From positions 28,237-92,236 of the forward strand of contig JAFRQR010000009.1 of NCBI GenBank assembly GCA_017428545.1: a stretch of DNA of 64,000 nucleotides. Reading direction: 5' to 3'. The DNA comes from Clostridiales bacterium. Lineage in GTDB: Bacteria; Bacillota; Clostridia; Saccharofermentanales; Saccharofermentanaceae. The notes under the pieces were generated by a model. It was not told the DNA's origin. It searched no databases and saw only the letters and a program-made list of their open reading frames with translations. The position numbers and the translations under genes are program-made. Shown one piece after another: positions 26,950 through 36,157 of the stretch (position 1 is its first letter; every line of letters begins with the position of its first letter).

Positions 26950-26968
26950 TGAAAATACTGTATTTTCA
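26950..26968. promoter_or_regulatory. Perfect palindrome in the tetR-fabF gap
   Basis: TGAAAATA-CTG-TATTTTCA is a perfect 8-bp inverted repeat. A partial copy, TGAAAATACTTCGATTTC, starts at 27038. Size and position fit a TetR operator; the regulator match is an inference. Confidence 0.5.
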
Positions 26969-27149
26969 TGTTTTTCAAGGTCCTCTTTCCGAAAAAGTTG
27001 CGCAAATTCGCCAGTTTATCCTATTTTTCACAGTTTTTGAAAATACTTCGATTTCGGATACTTCGGCCAACTTGCCCGTTCCTGTTTGCCGGGGATTTGA
27101 TTACACTTGATACTCGAAATAGTAAAAACACAAAAAAGAAGGAAATTAC

Positions 27150-28382
27150 ATGGAAACAAGACGAGTCGTGATCACAGGTATGGGAGCCGTTACTCCGCTG
27201 GGCAATAACGTGTCCGCTTTTTGGCAGGCGCTTCGTGACGGCAGAAACGGTATTGCGCCCATCACGAAGGTGGATGTTTCCGATTCTCCCGTCAAACTCG
27301 CGGGCGAGGTCCGCGGTTTCGACCCGAGAGACTTTATGGATTTTAAAGCTGCCAAAAGAATGGAGCTTTTCTCGCAGTATGCGGTTGCCGCCACAAGAGA
27401 GGCTCTCCTGGATTCCGGTTTAAAGCTTGAAAACGAGGATCCTTACCGCATGGGAGTGGTCGTCGGATGCGGCATCGGCGCCATGCAAAAGCATGAAAAA
27501 GAGATCCCGAAATTCCTTAGCGGCATGAAGACCGATCCGCTTTATATCCCGCTCGTCATCACGAACATGGCATCGGCAAATATCGCGATCCAGTTCGGCC
27601 TGAAAGGCAAGAACATGGATATCTCCACAGCCTGCGCCACCGGCAGTCACTGCATCGGCGAGGCATATAATTCGATCCGTCTGGATGAAGCAGATGTGAT
27701 CGTTGCGGGCGGCACCGAGGCCGCCATCACAAGTTCGGCTATCCGCGGTTTTTCCGCGCTGAAAGCACTATCCACCTGTCCCGACCCGGACCTGGCGAGC
27801 CGTCCTTTCGATAAAGACCGTGACGGTTTTGTCCTTGGCGAAGGTGCCGGGATCCTGATTTTAGAAGAATATTCGCATGCCGTAAAAAGGAATGCGAATA
27901 TTCTGGCCGAGATCGTGGGCTATGGTGTAACCAATGACGCTTACCATATTACTTCCCCATCCCCCGATGGAAGCGGCGCCGGTATGGCGATGAGAATCGC
28001 CATGCGGCAGGCAGATATCCACCCTACTGCCATTGATTACATCAACGCCCACGGTACTTCGACTCACTTAAACGACCTTTATGAAACACGTGCGATCAAG
28101 TATGCCCTGGGAGATGCTGCTGAAAAGATCTCCATCAACTCCACCAAGTCCATGACCGGGCATCTGCTCGGCGGAGCCGGTGCGATCGAAGCGATCGTCT
28201 GTATCTGCGCGATCAGGGACAGTTTTATCCACCTGACGAGAAACTCCGCATCCGTCGAGGACGAACTGGATCTGGATTATACATTCAGGCAAGGAAAAAA
28301 GCGCCATGTCCGGTATGCCATGAGCAATTCTCTCGGCTTTGGCGGACACAACGCTTCACTGCTCTTTAAAAAAGCCACTTAA
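27150..28382 (+). CDS. fabF: 3-oxoacyl-ACP synthase II
   Basis: A 410-residue condensing enzyme that extends acyl-ACP with malonyl-ACP. The nucleophile is in STACATGSHC (about 160-169), with the two catalytic histidines in NAHGTSTHLND (about 300) and NSTKSMTGHLLGGAG (about 338). The opening RRVVITGMGAVTPLGN is typical. AAGGA lies before the ATG. It is not in a fab operon, so it may be an accessory KAS II or part of a special lipid path. Its stop overlaps the stop of the convergent kinase gene by four bases, with no terminator between. Confidence 0.93.
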   Translation: METRRVVITGMGAVTPLGNNVSAFWQALRDGRNGIAPITKVDVSDSPVKLAGEVRGFDPRDFMDFKAAKRMELFSQYAVAATREALLDSGLKLENEDPYRMGVVVGCGIGAMQKHEKEIPKFLSGMKTDPLYIPLVITNMASANIAIQFGLKGKNMDISTACATGSHCIGEAYNSIRLDEADVIVAGGTEAAITSSAIRGFSALKALSTCPDPDLASRPFDKDRDGFVLGEGAGILILEEYSHAVKRNANILAEIVGYGVTNDAYHITSPSPDGSGAGMAMRIAMRQADIHPTAIDYINAHGTSTHLNDLYETRAIKYALGDAAEKISINSTKSMTGHLLGGAGAIEAIVCICAIRDSFIHLTRNSASVEDELDLDYTFRQGKKRHVRYAMSNSLGFGGHNASLLFKKAT

Positions 28383-30787
28383 TCTTTTTTCTCGGGATCC
28401 GGCAGGAATTCGAGTACATCCTCCTGCGTCGGTGCAAACTCCATAATGTCGCTGTCATCCCGCGTGTTTTCCTGTGTCGGGATCACCGTGCTGATGGCGC
28501 GGGTGACTTCTTCGTATTTTTGCATCATGGCATCATGTTCTTTTCGGATCGAAGCGGCATCACCGTTATTTGCGGCAGTTTCCATTCTTGCGGCCTGATC
28601 GGAAAGCGAAGAAGCACCGATCATTTTGGAAGTGCTTTTCAAGGCGTGTACATAGATCGCGTAATCGTGCCAGTTCTCTTTGTCAAAGCTTTGTTTCAGG
28701 TTCTCTGTCTTTTCTTTCCCGCCGAGCGCATATTCGGCCAGCACAGACCGGTAGAATGCTTCGTCATTCTGGCAATAGAGAAGGCCTGTCCTCGGCTCGA
28801 TGCCGGCAGATCTGAGGACATCAAAGTCATTTTCCGGAATCTCTTTTTTCGGCTCGGAAACCTCTTCTTCGCGGACACGTTCTACCTTTTCTTCCGGAAG
28901 ATACTTCATCAGCATCTTTTCCAAAGCATAGCTGTCGATCGGTTTTGTCAGGTAGTCCGAGAAGCCCTCCGCCAGATATTTTTCCTTTGCACCGATGACC
29001 GCATCTGCCGTTAAGCATACGATCGGGGAATCCTTACTTTCTCCTTCGGAGGATTCACGGATACGGTGCAGAGCTTCTGTACCATCCATCTCCGGCATGC
29101 GCTGGTCCATCAGGATAACGTCGTATTTCGTAGTTTCCGCCATTGCTACGGCTGCAGCTCCCGAGGTCGCCGTATCGAGTCTCATCTGGGTGTTCTTTAA
29201 AAGATTGACGACGACCGTGAGGTTGATCCTCGTGTCATCAACGATGAGGACCCGCGCTTTCGGTGCCCGGAAAGATTCCCGGTATGGTTTGGCTTCCAGG
29301 ACATTGGCAATAAAGCGTGCCTGGAAATCCCCCATCGGAGTATCTGAAACGATCTTCTGCGGGATCATGACCTTGAACACGGAACCTTTTCCGTATTCGC
29401 TCTCAACTTCGATCGTTCCGCCCATCATATCCAAAAGACGCTTCGTAATAACCAGACCGAGTCCGGTTCCTTCGACGGTACTATTGCGTTCCATTTCCAG
29501 ACGCTCAAACTTCGTGAAGAGTTTTTCTTTGTCCTCCGGACGGATACCGATACCCGTATCTTCGACGGTAATGTCCAAAAGAAGCTTCTTGTCTTCCTGC
29601 TTTTCGCCTCGGATCCGGAGCGTAACCGAACCTTTCTCGGTATACTTGACCGCGTTATTCAGAATATTCGTAAGGACCTGACGCACGCGCACTTCATCTC
29701 CGAAAAGCTCATCAGGAAGTTCATTATCCACATCGATAATAAAATCGAGATCTTTGTCCTGTGCCTTGAAAAGGATCATGTTATTCAGATCGTTCAAAAG
29801 AGAGCTCATCTGATAAGGGACACCCACCAGATCCATACGGCCCGCTTCGATCTTGGAAAAGTCGAGGATATCGTTTACGATCGCCAGAAGATTGTGTCCG
29901 GCATTCTTTACATCGCCGGCATAGATGCCGATATTCGCAAGTGACTCCCGCATGCCTTGCGCGTCATTATCCGGAAGATCCTGCGCGCGGTGGTCTTCAC
30001 GGATGATCATTTCATTCATGCCCAGGACCGCATTGATCGGCGTTCTGATCTCATGCGACATGTTCGCGAGAAAATCACTCTTTGCGTTGTTTGCGCTCTC
30101 GGCCCTGACTTTTTCTTCCAAAAGCTGCCCCTGCATCTTGATGAACGGATGCACGGTGAAAAATGCAAGGATCGCCGCCACCAGCTGCGTCAGGACAAGA
30201 ATGATCACATAACTTACGACCGTTGACCGTGTCTGCTCGGAAAGCTGGCCTTCAAACCATTCCACGGAAAAGTCAACGGCAATGATCCCGGCGACTTTTC
30301 CGTCTGAATCAAATACCGGACTGTAGGCACTATAGAATTCGCCCCACTGGTCGGTATACGGAACTTCGTCGACTGCAGCCTTTCCTCTGCCCGCGCTTGC
30401 AAGCGCATCGGTGTACTCGACACTGTCGCCGTAGCTTGCCGGAGTCTCCTGGTCTAAGTCCATGGTGAAGATGAAGTTGTTATCGCCTTCTTCTTTGATG
30501 CTGTAGACATATTCAAGTTCGACATTATCACGGAATACCGCAAGGGTATTATAAACATCGTTATATTCTTTGCTTCCGACGGTATCTTCCGTCAGGGTCT
30601 TAAGGATATCGCCGTTGACCGAACCTGCGGCACAATTGGCGATATCCAGCATTCTCTGCTGGATCGCCTTACGGATACCGACCCTGGCACGATATACGGA
30701 AACAGCGCAAAACAGGATGCTGGAGATCAGAAGGATCCCCTCAACCATAAGTATGATCTTAGTGGAAAGCTTATTCCTAGACGCCAC
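28379..30787 (-). CDS. Hybrid sensor histidine kinase / response regulator with HPt
   Basis: 802 residues. Helices at about 8-30 and 190-212 flank a periplasmic sensor with a PAS/Cache-like end (GKVAGIIAVDFS). The HisKA histidine is H245 in NMSHEIRTP, with the ATPase blocks NILNNAVKYTE, DTGIGI and GTGLGL. A receiver domain follows (VLIVDD, phospho-Asp in VILMDQRMPEMDG, KPI), and a C-terminal HPt with HALKSTSKMIG. All relay modules are in one protein, so its partner is elsewhere. GTG start chosen because GGGAGGAG lies eight bases upstream; ATGs further up lack a site. Confidence 0.92.
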   Translation of the reverse strand: MASRNKLSTKIILMVEGILLISSILFCAVSVYRARVGIRKAIQQRMLDIANCAAGSVNGDILKTLTEDTVGSKEYNDVYNTLAVFRDNVELEYVYSIKEEGDNNFIFTMDLDQETPASYGDSVEYTDALASAGRGKAAVDEVPYTDQWGEFYSAYSPVFDSDGKVAGIIAVDFSVEWFEGQLSEQTRSTVVSYVIILVLTQLVAAILAFFTVHPFIKMQGQLLEEKVRAESANNAKSDFLANMSHEIRTPINAVLGMNEMIIREDHRAQDLPDNDAQGMRESLANIGIYAGDVKNAGHNLLAIVNDILDFSKIEAGRMDLVGVPYQMSSLLNDLNNMILFKAQDKDLDFIIDVDNELPDELFGDEVRVRQVLTNILNNAVKYTEKGSVTLRIRGEKQEDKKLLLDITVEDTGIGIRPEDKEKLFTKFERLEMERNSTVEGTGLGLVITKRLLDMMGGTIEVESEYGKGSVFKVMIPQKIVSDTPMGDFQARFIANVLEAKPYRESFRAPKARVLIVDDTRINLTVVVNLLKNTQMRLDTATSGAAAVAMAETTKYDVILMDQRMPEMDGTEALHRIRESSEGESKDSPIVCLTADAVIGAKEKYLAEGFSDYLTKPIDSYALEKMLMKYLPEEKVERVREEEVSEPKKEIPENDFDVLRSAGIEPRTGLLYCQNDEAFYRSVLAEYALGGKEKTENLKQSFDKENWHDYAIYVHALKSTSKMIGASSLSDQAARMETAANNGDAASIRKEHDAMMQKYEEVTRAISTVIPTQENTRDDSDIMEFAPTQEDVLEFLPDPEKKD

Positions 30788-30838
30788 GAAGCGTACTCCT
30801 CCCATGGAAAACAGTTTACACACCTGATGAACACCATC

Positions 30839-30867
30839 ATAGTATCGTAAAGAGTGCCTGTTATCAA
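30839..30867 (-). promoter_or_regulatory. Promoter of the hybrid kinase gene
   Basis: On the minus strand TTGATA (30862-30867), 17 bp, TACTAT (30839-30844). Confidence 0.7.
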
Positions 30868-30934
30868 GCCTTTGGAGGAGTTAAGCGCAGATATCAGGCG
30901 GCTTTTCCGGTCATCAATTATCTCTAAAGTCCGG

Positions 30935-32248
30935 TCAGTTTGCTTTCTTTTTGAAGACAAGCGTGATCTTCGTTCCCAATCCGGGTTCACTATCCAGTTT
31001 CACTTTTGCACCGTGATGCTGGGCACCATGCTTTACGATCGAAAGACCAAGTCCCGTTCCGCCGATCTCTTTCGAGTGGCTCTTGTCGACACGGTAGAAT
31101 CTTTCAAATACCCTCTTCTGGTGCTCCTGCGGAATGCCGATACCCGTATCTGCAACCGACAGGAAGACCTCATCATCTTTCTCGGAAACATCTACGGTAA
31201 CACTTCCTCCCGGAGTATTGTATTTCACCGCGTTATCACAAAGGTTAAAGACCATTTCGCTCAAAAGCTGATAGACACCGTTTATGAGAATCGGGCTTCC
31301 GGTCAGTTTCAAAGAGATCCCCTGTTTATTGGCAACCGGTCTTAAGCTGTCGAGAACTTCTCCGGAAAGGCCATACAGATCAACGACTTCCATATCCGGC
31401 TCCTCGGCGCCCTCATCCAGACGCGAAAGCTTGATAATGTCGTCGATCAGTGCAATAAGGCGCTGGGATTCTTTGTAGATATCTTTGGAAAATTCCTGCA
31501 CTTTATCGCCGGTGACGACGCCTTCGGACATCAGTTCCGCAAAGCCGGAAATGGATGTCAGAGGAGTTTTAAGTTCGTGAGAGACATTGGCCGAAAATTC
31601 TCTTCGCATCTGCTCGCGCGAAGAAACTTCCGCCTGGATCGTTATCTTCTGTTCCACGATCTTTTCGATCAAAGGCCGGAGTTCCGGATACTTGTTCTCC
31701 TCCGGATGATCCAGATCGAGTGCATTGATCGGATTGACGATCTGCTTGGCAATACGGAAGGACAAAATGCCGGAGATCACAAGTACCAGGACCAGGATCC
31801 ATACGAAAGGTCTTACCGCCATAAATGCATCTCTCATGGCTCTTACCGGGCGGCCGAGACGAAGGACCGTTCCGTCCTGACATCTTCTTGCATAATACAT
31901 GGTCGATTCACCGCTGTCTTCGGATTTCCGGATGCCTTTTCCTTCACCGTTTTCCAGCGCATCCTTAACCTCCGGGCAGTCCTTTTCGTTTGAAAGCGTT
32001 CCCACATTGTCGAAAAGCACTTCTCCGTCCGCTTTGATCCATGTGACACGATTGGCATCCCCCAGTGTTTTCAGATAGGAAGTTCCATTTATCAGAAGAC
32101 CCTGTTCCGCATAGACGGCTTCCTGGCGAAGCGCCTTATATGTCTCGTCTTTGGTCTGTGTATACTGCATGCCGAAAAACAAAAATGCGCATACGATCAG
32201 CACGGAAACACCCGCTATAAACGTATATCTGAAAATGGTCTTGGTCAT
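30935..32248 (-). CDS. PhoR-like sensor histidine kinase
   Basis: 437 residues. Helices at about 8-27 and 145-167 bracket an extracellular sensor domain. The HisKA motif is FSANVSHELKTPLTSISG (about 218-235), then N-box NLCDNAVKYN, G1 DTGIGIP and G2 GGTGLGLSIVKH. These are classic PhoR features. GGAGG precedes the ATG, three bases after the regulator stop, so the pair is one operon. A divergent Na/Pi cotransporter gene with TTAACA boxes supports phosphate control. Confidence 0.88.
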   Translation of the reverse strand: MTKTIFRYTFIAGVSVLIVCAFLFFGMQYTQTKDETYKALRQEAVYAEQGLLINGTSYLKTLGDANRVTWIKADGEVLFDNVGTLSNEKDCPEVKDALENGEGKGIRKSEDSGESTMYYARRCQDGTVLRLGRPVRAMRDAFMAVRPFVWILVLVLVISGILSFRIAKQIVNPINALDLDHPEENKYPELRPLIEKIVEQKITIQAEVSSREQMRREFSANVSHELKTPLTSISGFAELMSEGVVTGDKVQEFSKDIYKESQRLIALIDDIIKLSRLDEGAEEPDMEVVDLYGLSGEVLDSLRPVANKQGISLKLTGSPILINGVYQLLSEMVFNLCDNAVKYNTPGGSVTVDVSEKDDEVFLSVADTGIGIPQEHQKRVFERFYRVDKSHSKEIGGTGLGLSIVKHGAQHHGAKVKLDSEPGLGTKITLVFKKKAN

Positions 32249-32251
32249 ATA

Positions 32252-32923
32252 TTATTCCTCCACTAAACGATATCCTATTCCCCGGATGGTATGGATCAAT
32301 TGTCCGGCCGGTCCGAGTTTGGCACGAAGTGTTCTGATATGCACATCGAGAGTTCTGTTTTCTCTTTCCGAGCCCAGTCCCCATACCCTGTCCAGAAGGG
32401 TCTGTCTTGTCATGACGATGCCCATGTTTTCCACCAGGATACGAAGAAGCATGAATTCCTTATAGGTAAGTGCAATATCTTCTCCGTTGACTCGTGTCTC
32501 ATGACGTTCCGGGCAGATAAAAAGCGGACCGATATTGTACTCGGAAAGCGTCGGTTCTTTTGCTCTTCTTCGAAGGACCGCACGTACACGGGCCGCCAGT
32601 TCCATGATGCCGAACGGCTTGGAAATATAATCGTCGGCGCCCGCATCCAGACCTTCGACCCTGTCATATTCGGTATTTTTCGCTGTGAGCATGATCACGG
32701 GGATATCGGTCGTATCCGCAGCCGCGCGGATACGCTTGAGGATCGTGATCCCGTCTTCGCCGGGAAGCATGATATCGAGCAGGATCAGTTCAGGGGTCTT
32801 TTTTGCCATCGCAGCCCAAAACTGTTCCTGGTTTTCAAACCCTTCCGTATCGTAACCCTGGCTTTTCAGGGCGTATACGACCAATTTTCTTATACTTTCG
32901 TCATCTTCAAGAAGATAGATCAC
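32252..32923 (-). CDS. PhoP/PhoB-like response regulator
   Basis: 223 residues. The receiver has the acidic pair in LLEDDES, phospho-Asp in LLDIMLPGEDG (about 50) and Lys in SKPFG; the OmpR-type winged helix covers about 125-222 and ends HTIRGIGYRLVEE. The GTG chosen follows AGCGAGG by eight bases and gives MIYLLEDDE, the usual start of clostridial PhoP/PhoB proteins; a GTG three codons earlier overlaps the ribosome site. Divergent from the Na/Pi gene. Confidence 0.88.
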   Translation of the reverse strand: MIYLLEDDESIRKLVVYALKSQGYDTEGFENQEQFWAAMAKKTPELILLDIMLPGEDGITILKRIRAAADTTDIPVIMLTAKNTEYDRVEGLDAGADDYISKPFGIMELAARVRAVLRRRAKEPTLSEYNIGPLFICPERHETRVNGEDIALTYKEFMLLRILVENMGIVMTRQTLLDRVWGLGSERENRTLDVHIRTLRAKLGPAGQLIHTIRGIGYRLVEE

Positions 32924-32987
32924 AACTTTCACCTCGCTGTCATCTTATCATACACAGGCCCACTACTGAATAGTTTTCGGTCAGGAT

Positions 32988-33027
32988 TTAACCTATATTT
33001 AACGTTTGGCTGATCGTGGATTTAACA
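32988..33027 (+). promoter_or_regulatory. PhoP-type TTAACA boxes
   Basis: TTAACC (32988-32993), TTAACG (32999-33004) and TTAACA (33022-33027). The first two are 11 bp apart and the third is in the same phase (23 bp further), as in PhoP boxes of Bacillota. They lie between the PhoPR-like operon and the Na/Pi cotransporter gene. Confidence 0.6.
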
Positions 33028-33063
33028 TAGAAGAATTAAATTGGAATTTGTGGAGGTATGAGT

Positions 33064-34815
33064 ATGAGTATATCTGAGATTGCAACCTTATTTACCGGAG
33101 TTGCACTGTTTTTGTTCGGCATGTCACTGATGGGTGACGGCCTCAAGCGTGTTTCCGGCAGCAAACTTGAACCGATCCTTTTCCATCTCACGGGAACTCC
33201 TTTCCGAGGTATCCTTCTCGGCGCGGGAGTCACGGCCGTGATCCAATCCTCTTCCGCCACTTCCGTCATGGTCGTCGGCTTTGTTAACTCGAAAATGATG
33301 AAGGTCCGCCAGGCTATCCCCGTTATCCTCGGCGCGATCCTCGGAACCAGTATCACCGGCTGGGTCGTCTGCTTAAGTTACATGAACGGTCCTAAAGGGA
33401 TCAGCAGCATCTTTTCGACAACGACTCTTACCGGCATTATTGCCGTGACCGGTATTTTCTTCAGAATGTTCTGCAAAAACCAGCAGCGCCGTCACGTCGG
33501 TGATATCCTGCTTGGTTTCAGTGTCCTTATGGTCGGCATGAGTTCCATGAGCGGTGCCGTAAGCAGCCTGGGTGAACAGCCGTGGTTCACGAAAATGCTC
33601 ACCTCGATGACTTTCCCGCTTCTGGGTATCCTCGTCGGTCTTGTTTTCTCCTCTGTCCTTCAGTCCGCTTCGGCAGCTGTCGGTATCGTACAGGCTCTTT
33701 CCTTTACCGGAGTCATGACTCTTGGTTCCTCGCTTCCGCTTCTGATGGGTATTTCGATCGGTGCTTCCGTTCCGGTCCTTCTTTCCGCTCTCGGTGCCAC
33801 CACAGACGGTAAGCGTACGGCAGTCAGTTACCTCGTTGCTTCCTTCATGGGTGTTATGGTATGTGCATCCGCTTTCTATATCGCAGACGCCATGTTCCAC
33901 TTTGATTTCCTGGACATGATCGTCAATCCGATGTCGCTTGCGCTGGTCAATACGATCCTTCGTTTCACGATCCTTCTGATCCTGGCTCCTTTCACGGATG
34001 TTCTCGAAGCAGTCGCTTCCGTATTCGTTCCCGGAAAACCGGAGGAGAAGAAAGAAGCCGTCCGTCTTGAGGAACGCTTCCTTGCACACCCGGCTCTTGC
34101 TATCGAGCAGACCCGTCTGACGATCTGCGACATGGCCACAAAGACCGAAGAATCCATCCTCACTTCTTTGAGCTTGTTCAATCACTACAATGAATCCATC
34201 TTCTATCAGGTATGTGAACTTGAAAACGTCGGCGACCGCTACGAAGATGCTCTCGGTTCTTATCTCGTAAGACTTACCGGACAGGAACTTACCGAATCAC
34301 AGGGCCGTACCGCATCGCTTTACCTGCATACGCTTTCCGACTTTGAAAGGATCTCCGATCACGCACAGAATATCGCGCAGAGCTTCCAGGAAGTCCACCA
34401 GAAGCAGATCCACTTCTCGGATGAAGCCATCGAAGAACTCAGTGTCATGACCAAGGCACTTAAAGAGATCCTTCGCATGACCACAGAAGCATTTGTCAAG
34501 CAGGATGCCAAACTGGCTATGCAGGTCGAACCTCTTGAAGAAGTCATCGATGACCTGTGCGATAAGATGAAACTCCGTCACGTTGAAAGACTGCAGAAAG
34601 GTCAGTGCACCATCACACAGGGTTTTGTTTTCAACGATCTTTCCACCAACTTCGAACGTGTATCCGATCACTGCTCCAACATCGCGGTAGCGATCATCGA
34701 AATGGAGGCAGAGTCCTTTGATACACACGAGTATCTCGGCAGGATCAAAGAAAAGCAGTCCCCGGATTATCAGAAATACTACGAGAACTATTCTAAGCAA
34801 TTTACTTTTGACTGA
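33064..34815 (+). CDS. Na+/phosphate cotransporter with PhoU-like domain
   Basis: 583 residues. Two inverted repeats each with a QSS-type motif, AVIQSSSATSVMVVGF (about 58-73) and SVLQSASAAVGIVQALS (about 197-213), make the NptA/PiT-II transport core of eight or nine helices. Residues 350-583 are helical with PhoU-like repeats (ENVGDRYED, SDFERISDHAQNIA, NFERVSDHCSNIA). GGAGG lies seven bases before the ATG chosen. Imports phosphate with sodium; the PhoU part may sense flux. Expected to be induced by the divergent PhoPR pair. Confidence 0.93.
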   Translation: MSISEIATLFTGVALFLFGMSLMGDGLKRVSGSKLEPILFHLTGTPFRGILLGAGVTAVIQSSSATSVMVVGFVNSKMMKVRQAIPVILGAILGTSITGWVVCLSYMNGPKGISSIFSTTTLTGIIAVTGIFFRMFCKNQQRRHVGDILLGFSVLMVGMSSMSGAVSSLGEQPWFTKMLTSMTFPLLGILVGLVFSSVLQSASAAVGIVQALSFTGVMTLGSSLPLLMGISIGASVPVLLSALGATTDGKRTAVSYLVASFMGVMVCASAFYIADAMFHFDFLDMIVNPMSLALVNTILRFTILLILAPFTDVLEAVASVFVPGKPEEKKEAVRLEERFLAHPALAIEQTRLTICDMATKTEESILTSLSLFNHYNESIFYQVCELENVGDRYEDALGSYLVRLTGQELTESQGRTASLYLHTLSDFERISDHAQNIAQSFQEVHQKQIHFSDEAIEELSVMTKALKEILRMTTEAFVKQDAKLAMQVEPLEEVIDDLCDKMKLRHVERLQKGQCTITQGFVFNDLSTNFERVSDHCSNIAVAIIEMEAESFDTHEYLGRIKEKQSPDYQKYYENYSKQFTFD

Positions 34816-34920
34816 TATAAACCTCAAATGACGTTTTTGTCATTACCCGAAGGCTACTTTTCCTTACAATGAAATCAGAGCATTGGGATTGTTTCTTGAA
34901 TTGTAAAGGATGGTATTCTT

Positions 34921-35697
34921 ATGGGTAATGTGGATGTTTTGTCGGACCAAAAGGCCGGTCCGGAAATTGCGCTTTGTAAAAACAGGTCAACAGGTTTTCT
35001 AAGTCGTAATGTAATTAAGTATTTCATGGTCCTTCTCATGGTAGTTGACCATGTGGCATTCTGTTTTACGGATTCTTTTCCGTCTCCGTCTTACGAGATC
35101 ATGCGCTTCTTCGGAAGATGCGTCGCTCCTGTATTTGCTTTCTTTATCGCAGAAGGCTATATGCATACAAGTGACGTAAAAAAATTCAGAAGGCGCATCG
35201 GAATTCTCGCACTGGTATCGTACCTTCCGAGTGTGTTCTGTTTCATCGGTATTGAAGAGATAAAAACGTCTCCCGCCGAACTTGTTGCACAGACCATCAT
35301 TGTCTCCTTCTACCTCGCTTTAGTGGCTTTAAGTGTCTGGTACAGCGAAAAGATGAAAAAACGCACGAAGATCATTCTTATCGTTCTTCTTACCTTAGCA
35401 TCTGTGATCACGGATATGCCGGTCGCAGGTGTTCTGGCTCCGCTTTTTCACTGTGTGTTCAGAGATAATAAGAAGATGAGATATATCACGGTTTCTCTTT
35501 CATATGTTGCTTTCGTCGCACCGATGATCGCACTTTATGGATGGAGCACCGCGGGTATTCTTCTTGCTCCACTTCTTCTCATTTTCTGTTACAACGGAAA
35601 AGCCGGAAAAAAGAACGCATTTAACAAGTGGTTCTTCTACGTTTTCTATCCTCTTCACATCGTGATCCTCGGGATCCTCAGATGGTATGTTATTTGA
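34921..35697 (+). CDS. TraX family membrane protein
   Basis: 258 residues with about seven helices. VIKYFMVLLMVVDHVAF (about 31-47), GRCVAPVFAFFIAEGYMHT and the C-terminal FYVFYPLHIVILGIL are TraX hallmarks. TraX acetylates F-pilin in conjugative plasmids, but chromosomal copies in Bacillota stand alone and probably acylate an envelope substrate. AAAGGA lies 11 bases upstream. It has a terminator 45 bases beyond its stop. No conjugation genes are near. Confidence 0.88.
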   Translation: MGNVDVLSDQKAGPEIALCKNRSTGFLSRNVIKYFMVLLMVVDHVAFCFTDSFPSPSYEIMRFFGRCVAPVFAFFIAEGYMHTSDVKKFRRRIGILALVSYLPSVFCFIGIEEIKTSPAELVAQTIIVSFYLALVALSVWYSEKMKKRTKIILIVLLTLASVITDMPVAGVLAPLFHCVFRDNKKMRYITVSLSYVAFVAPMIALYGWSTAGILLAPLLLIFCYNGKAGKKNAFNKWFFYVFYPLHIVILGILRWYVI

Positions 35698-35743
35698 AGC
35701 ACCTGATTAAGAAATAAAGTATCTTCCCGTGCTCAAAAACAAA

Positions 35744-35785
35744 CGGCCCCATCGTCCTTCTCCCCGGAAGATGGGGCCGCTCTTT
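35744..35785 (+). terminator. Terminator of the traX gene
   Basis: CGGCCCCATC (35744-35753) pairs with GATGGGGCCG (35770-35779), followed by CTCTTT. Confidence 0.75.
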
Positions 35786-35791
35786 ACTTAA

Positions 35792-35826
35792 GAAAAAGCA
35801 CCTGCCCGTGCGGTCAGGTGCTTTTC
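35792..35826. terminator. Bidirectional terminator made of an inverted AAAAGCACC pair
   Basis: GAAAAAGCACCTG (35792-35804) pairs with CAGGTGCTTTTC (35815-35826). It is the second terminator here built from two copies of GTGCTTTT. It lies just beyond the stop of a small gene remnant on the minus strand. Confidence 0.8.
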
Positions 35827-35848
35827 ACTTATTCACAAAAACTGTAGA

Positions 35849-35971
35849 TCAATAGTTAGAATTAGCAATCAGGTTTTCGATCGTAAGGTGCAGCTCGTCA
35901 TTATAACTGTAATAGCTGATCTCTACCGGAACACCGTCGATATCCGTATGGACAAAACGGTGAAAAATCAT
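35849..35971 (-). pseudogene. Probable 3' remnant of a lost gene (40 codons)
   Basis: An open stretch MIFHRFVHTDIDGVPVEI...ANSNY with good codon use and a regular strand-like pattern, ending TGA and followed at once by a terminator. There is no ribosome site before the ATG, and the frame has no extension upstream, so it looks like the tail of a decayed gene that kept its terminator. I do not recognise the family. The rest of 35972-36157 holds only the leader of the MATE gene. Confidence 0.4.
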
Positions 35972-36157
35972 TAACTAAATGAAAACAAAGCGTTCCTGTT
36001 TATTATCCCGACGAAGGATCCAGATCCGCAACCTTCGCAAAAAGGAAAAAAGAATGCAACTTATCAGCCATATTTTGATACTTTGTACCCGGACTTAGTA
36101 GTAATATTATTATTCGTGAAAATGCGTTGCTTTTTAAAAAGCACCGGGGGATGTTGA

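Noticed and set aside
34921..35697. Sign of a conjugative element from traX
   Set aside because: Chromosomal traX genes stand alone in many Bacillota; no relaxase, coupling or pilus genes are here.
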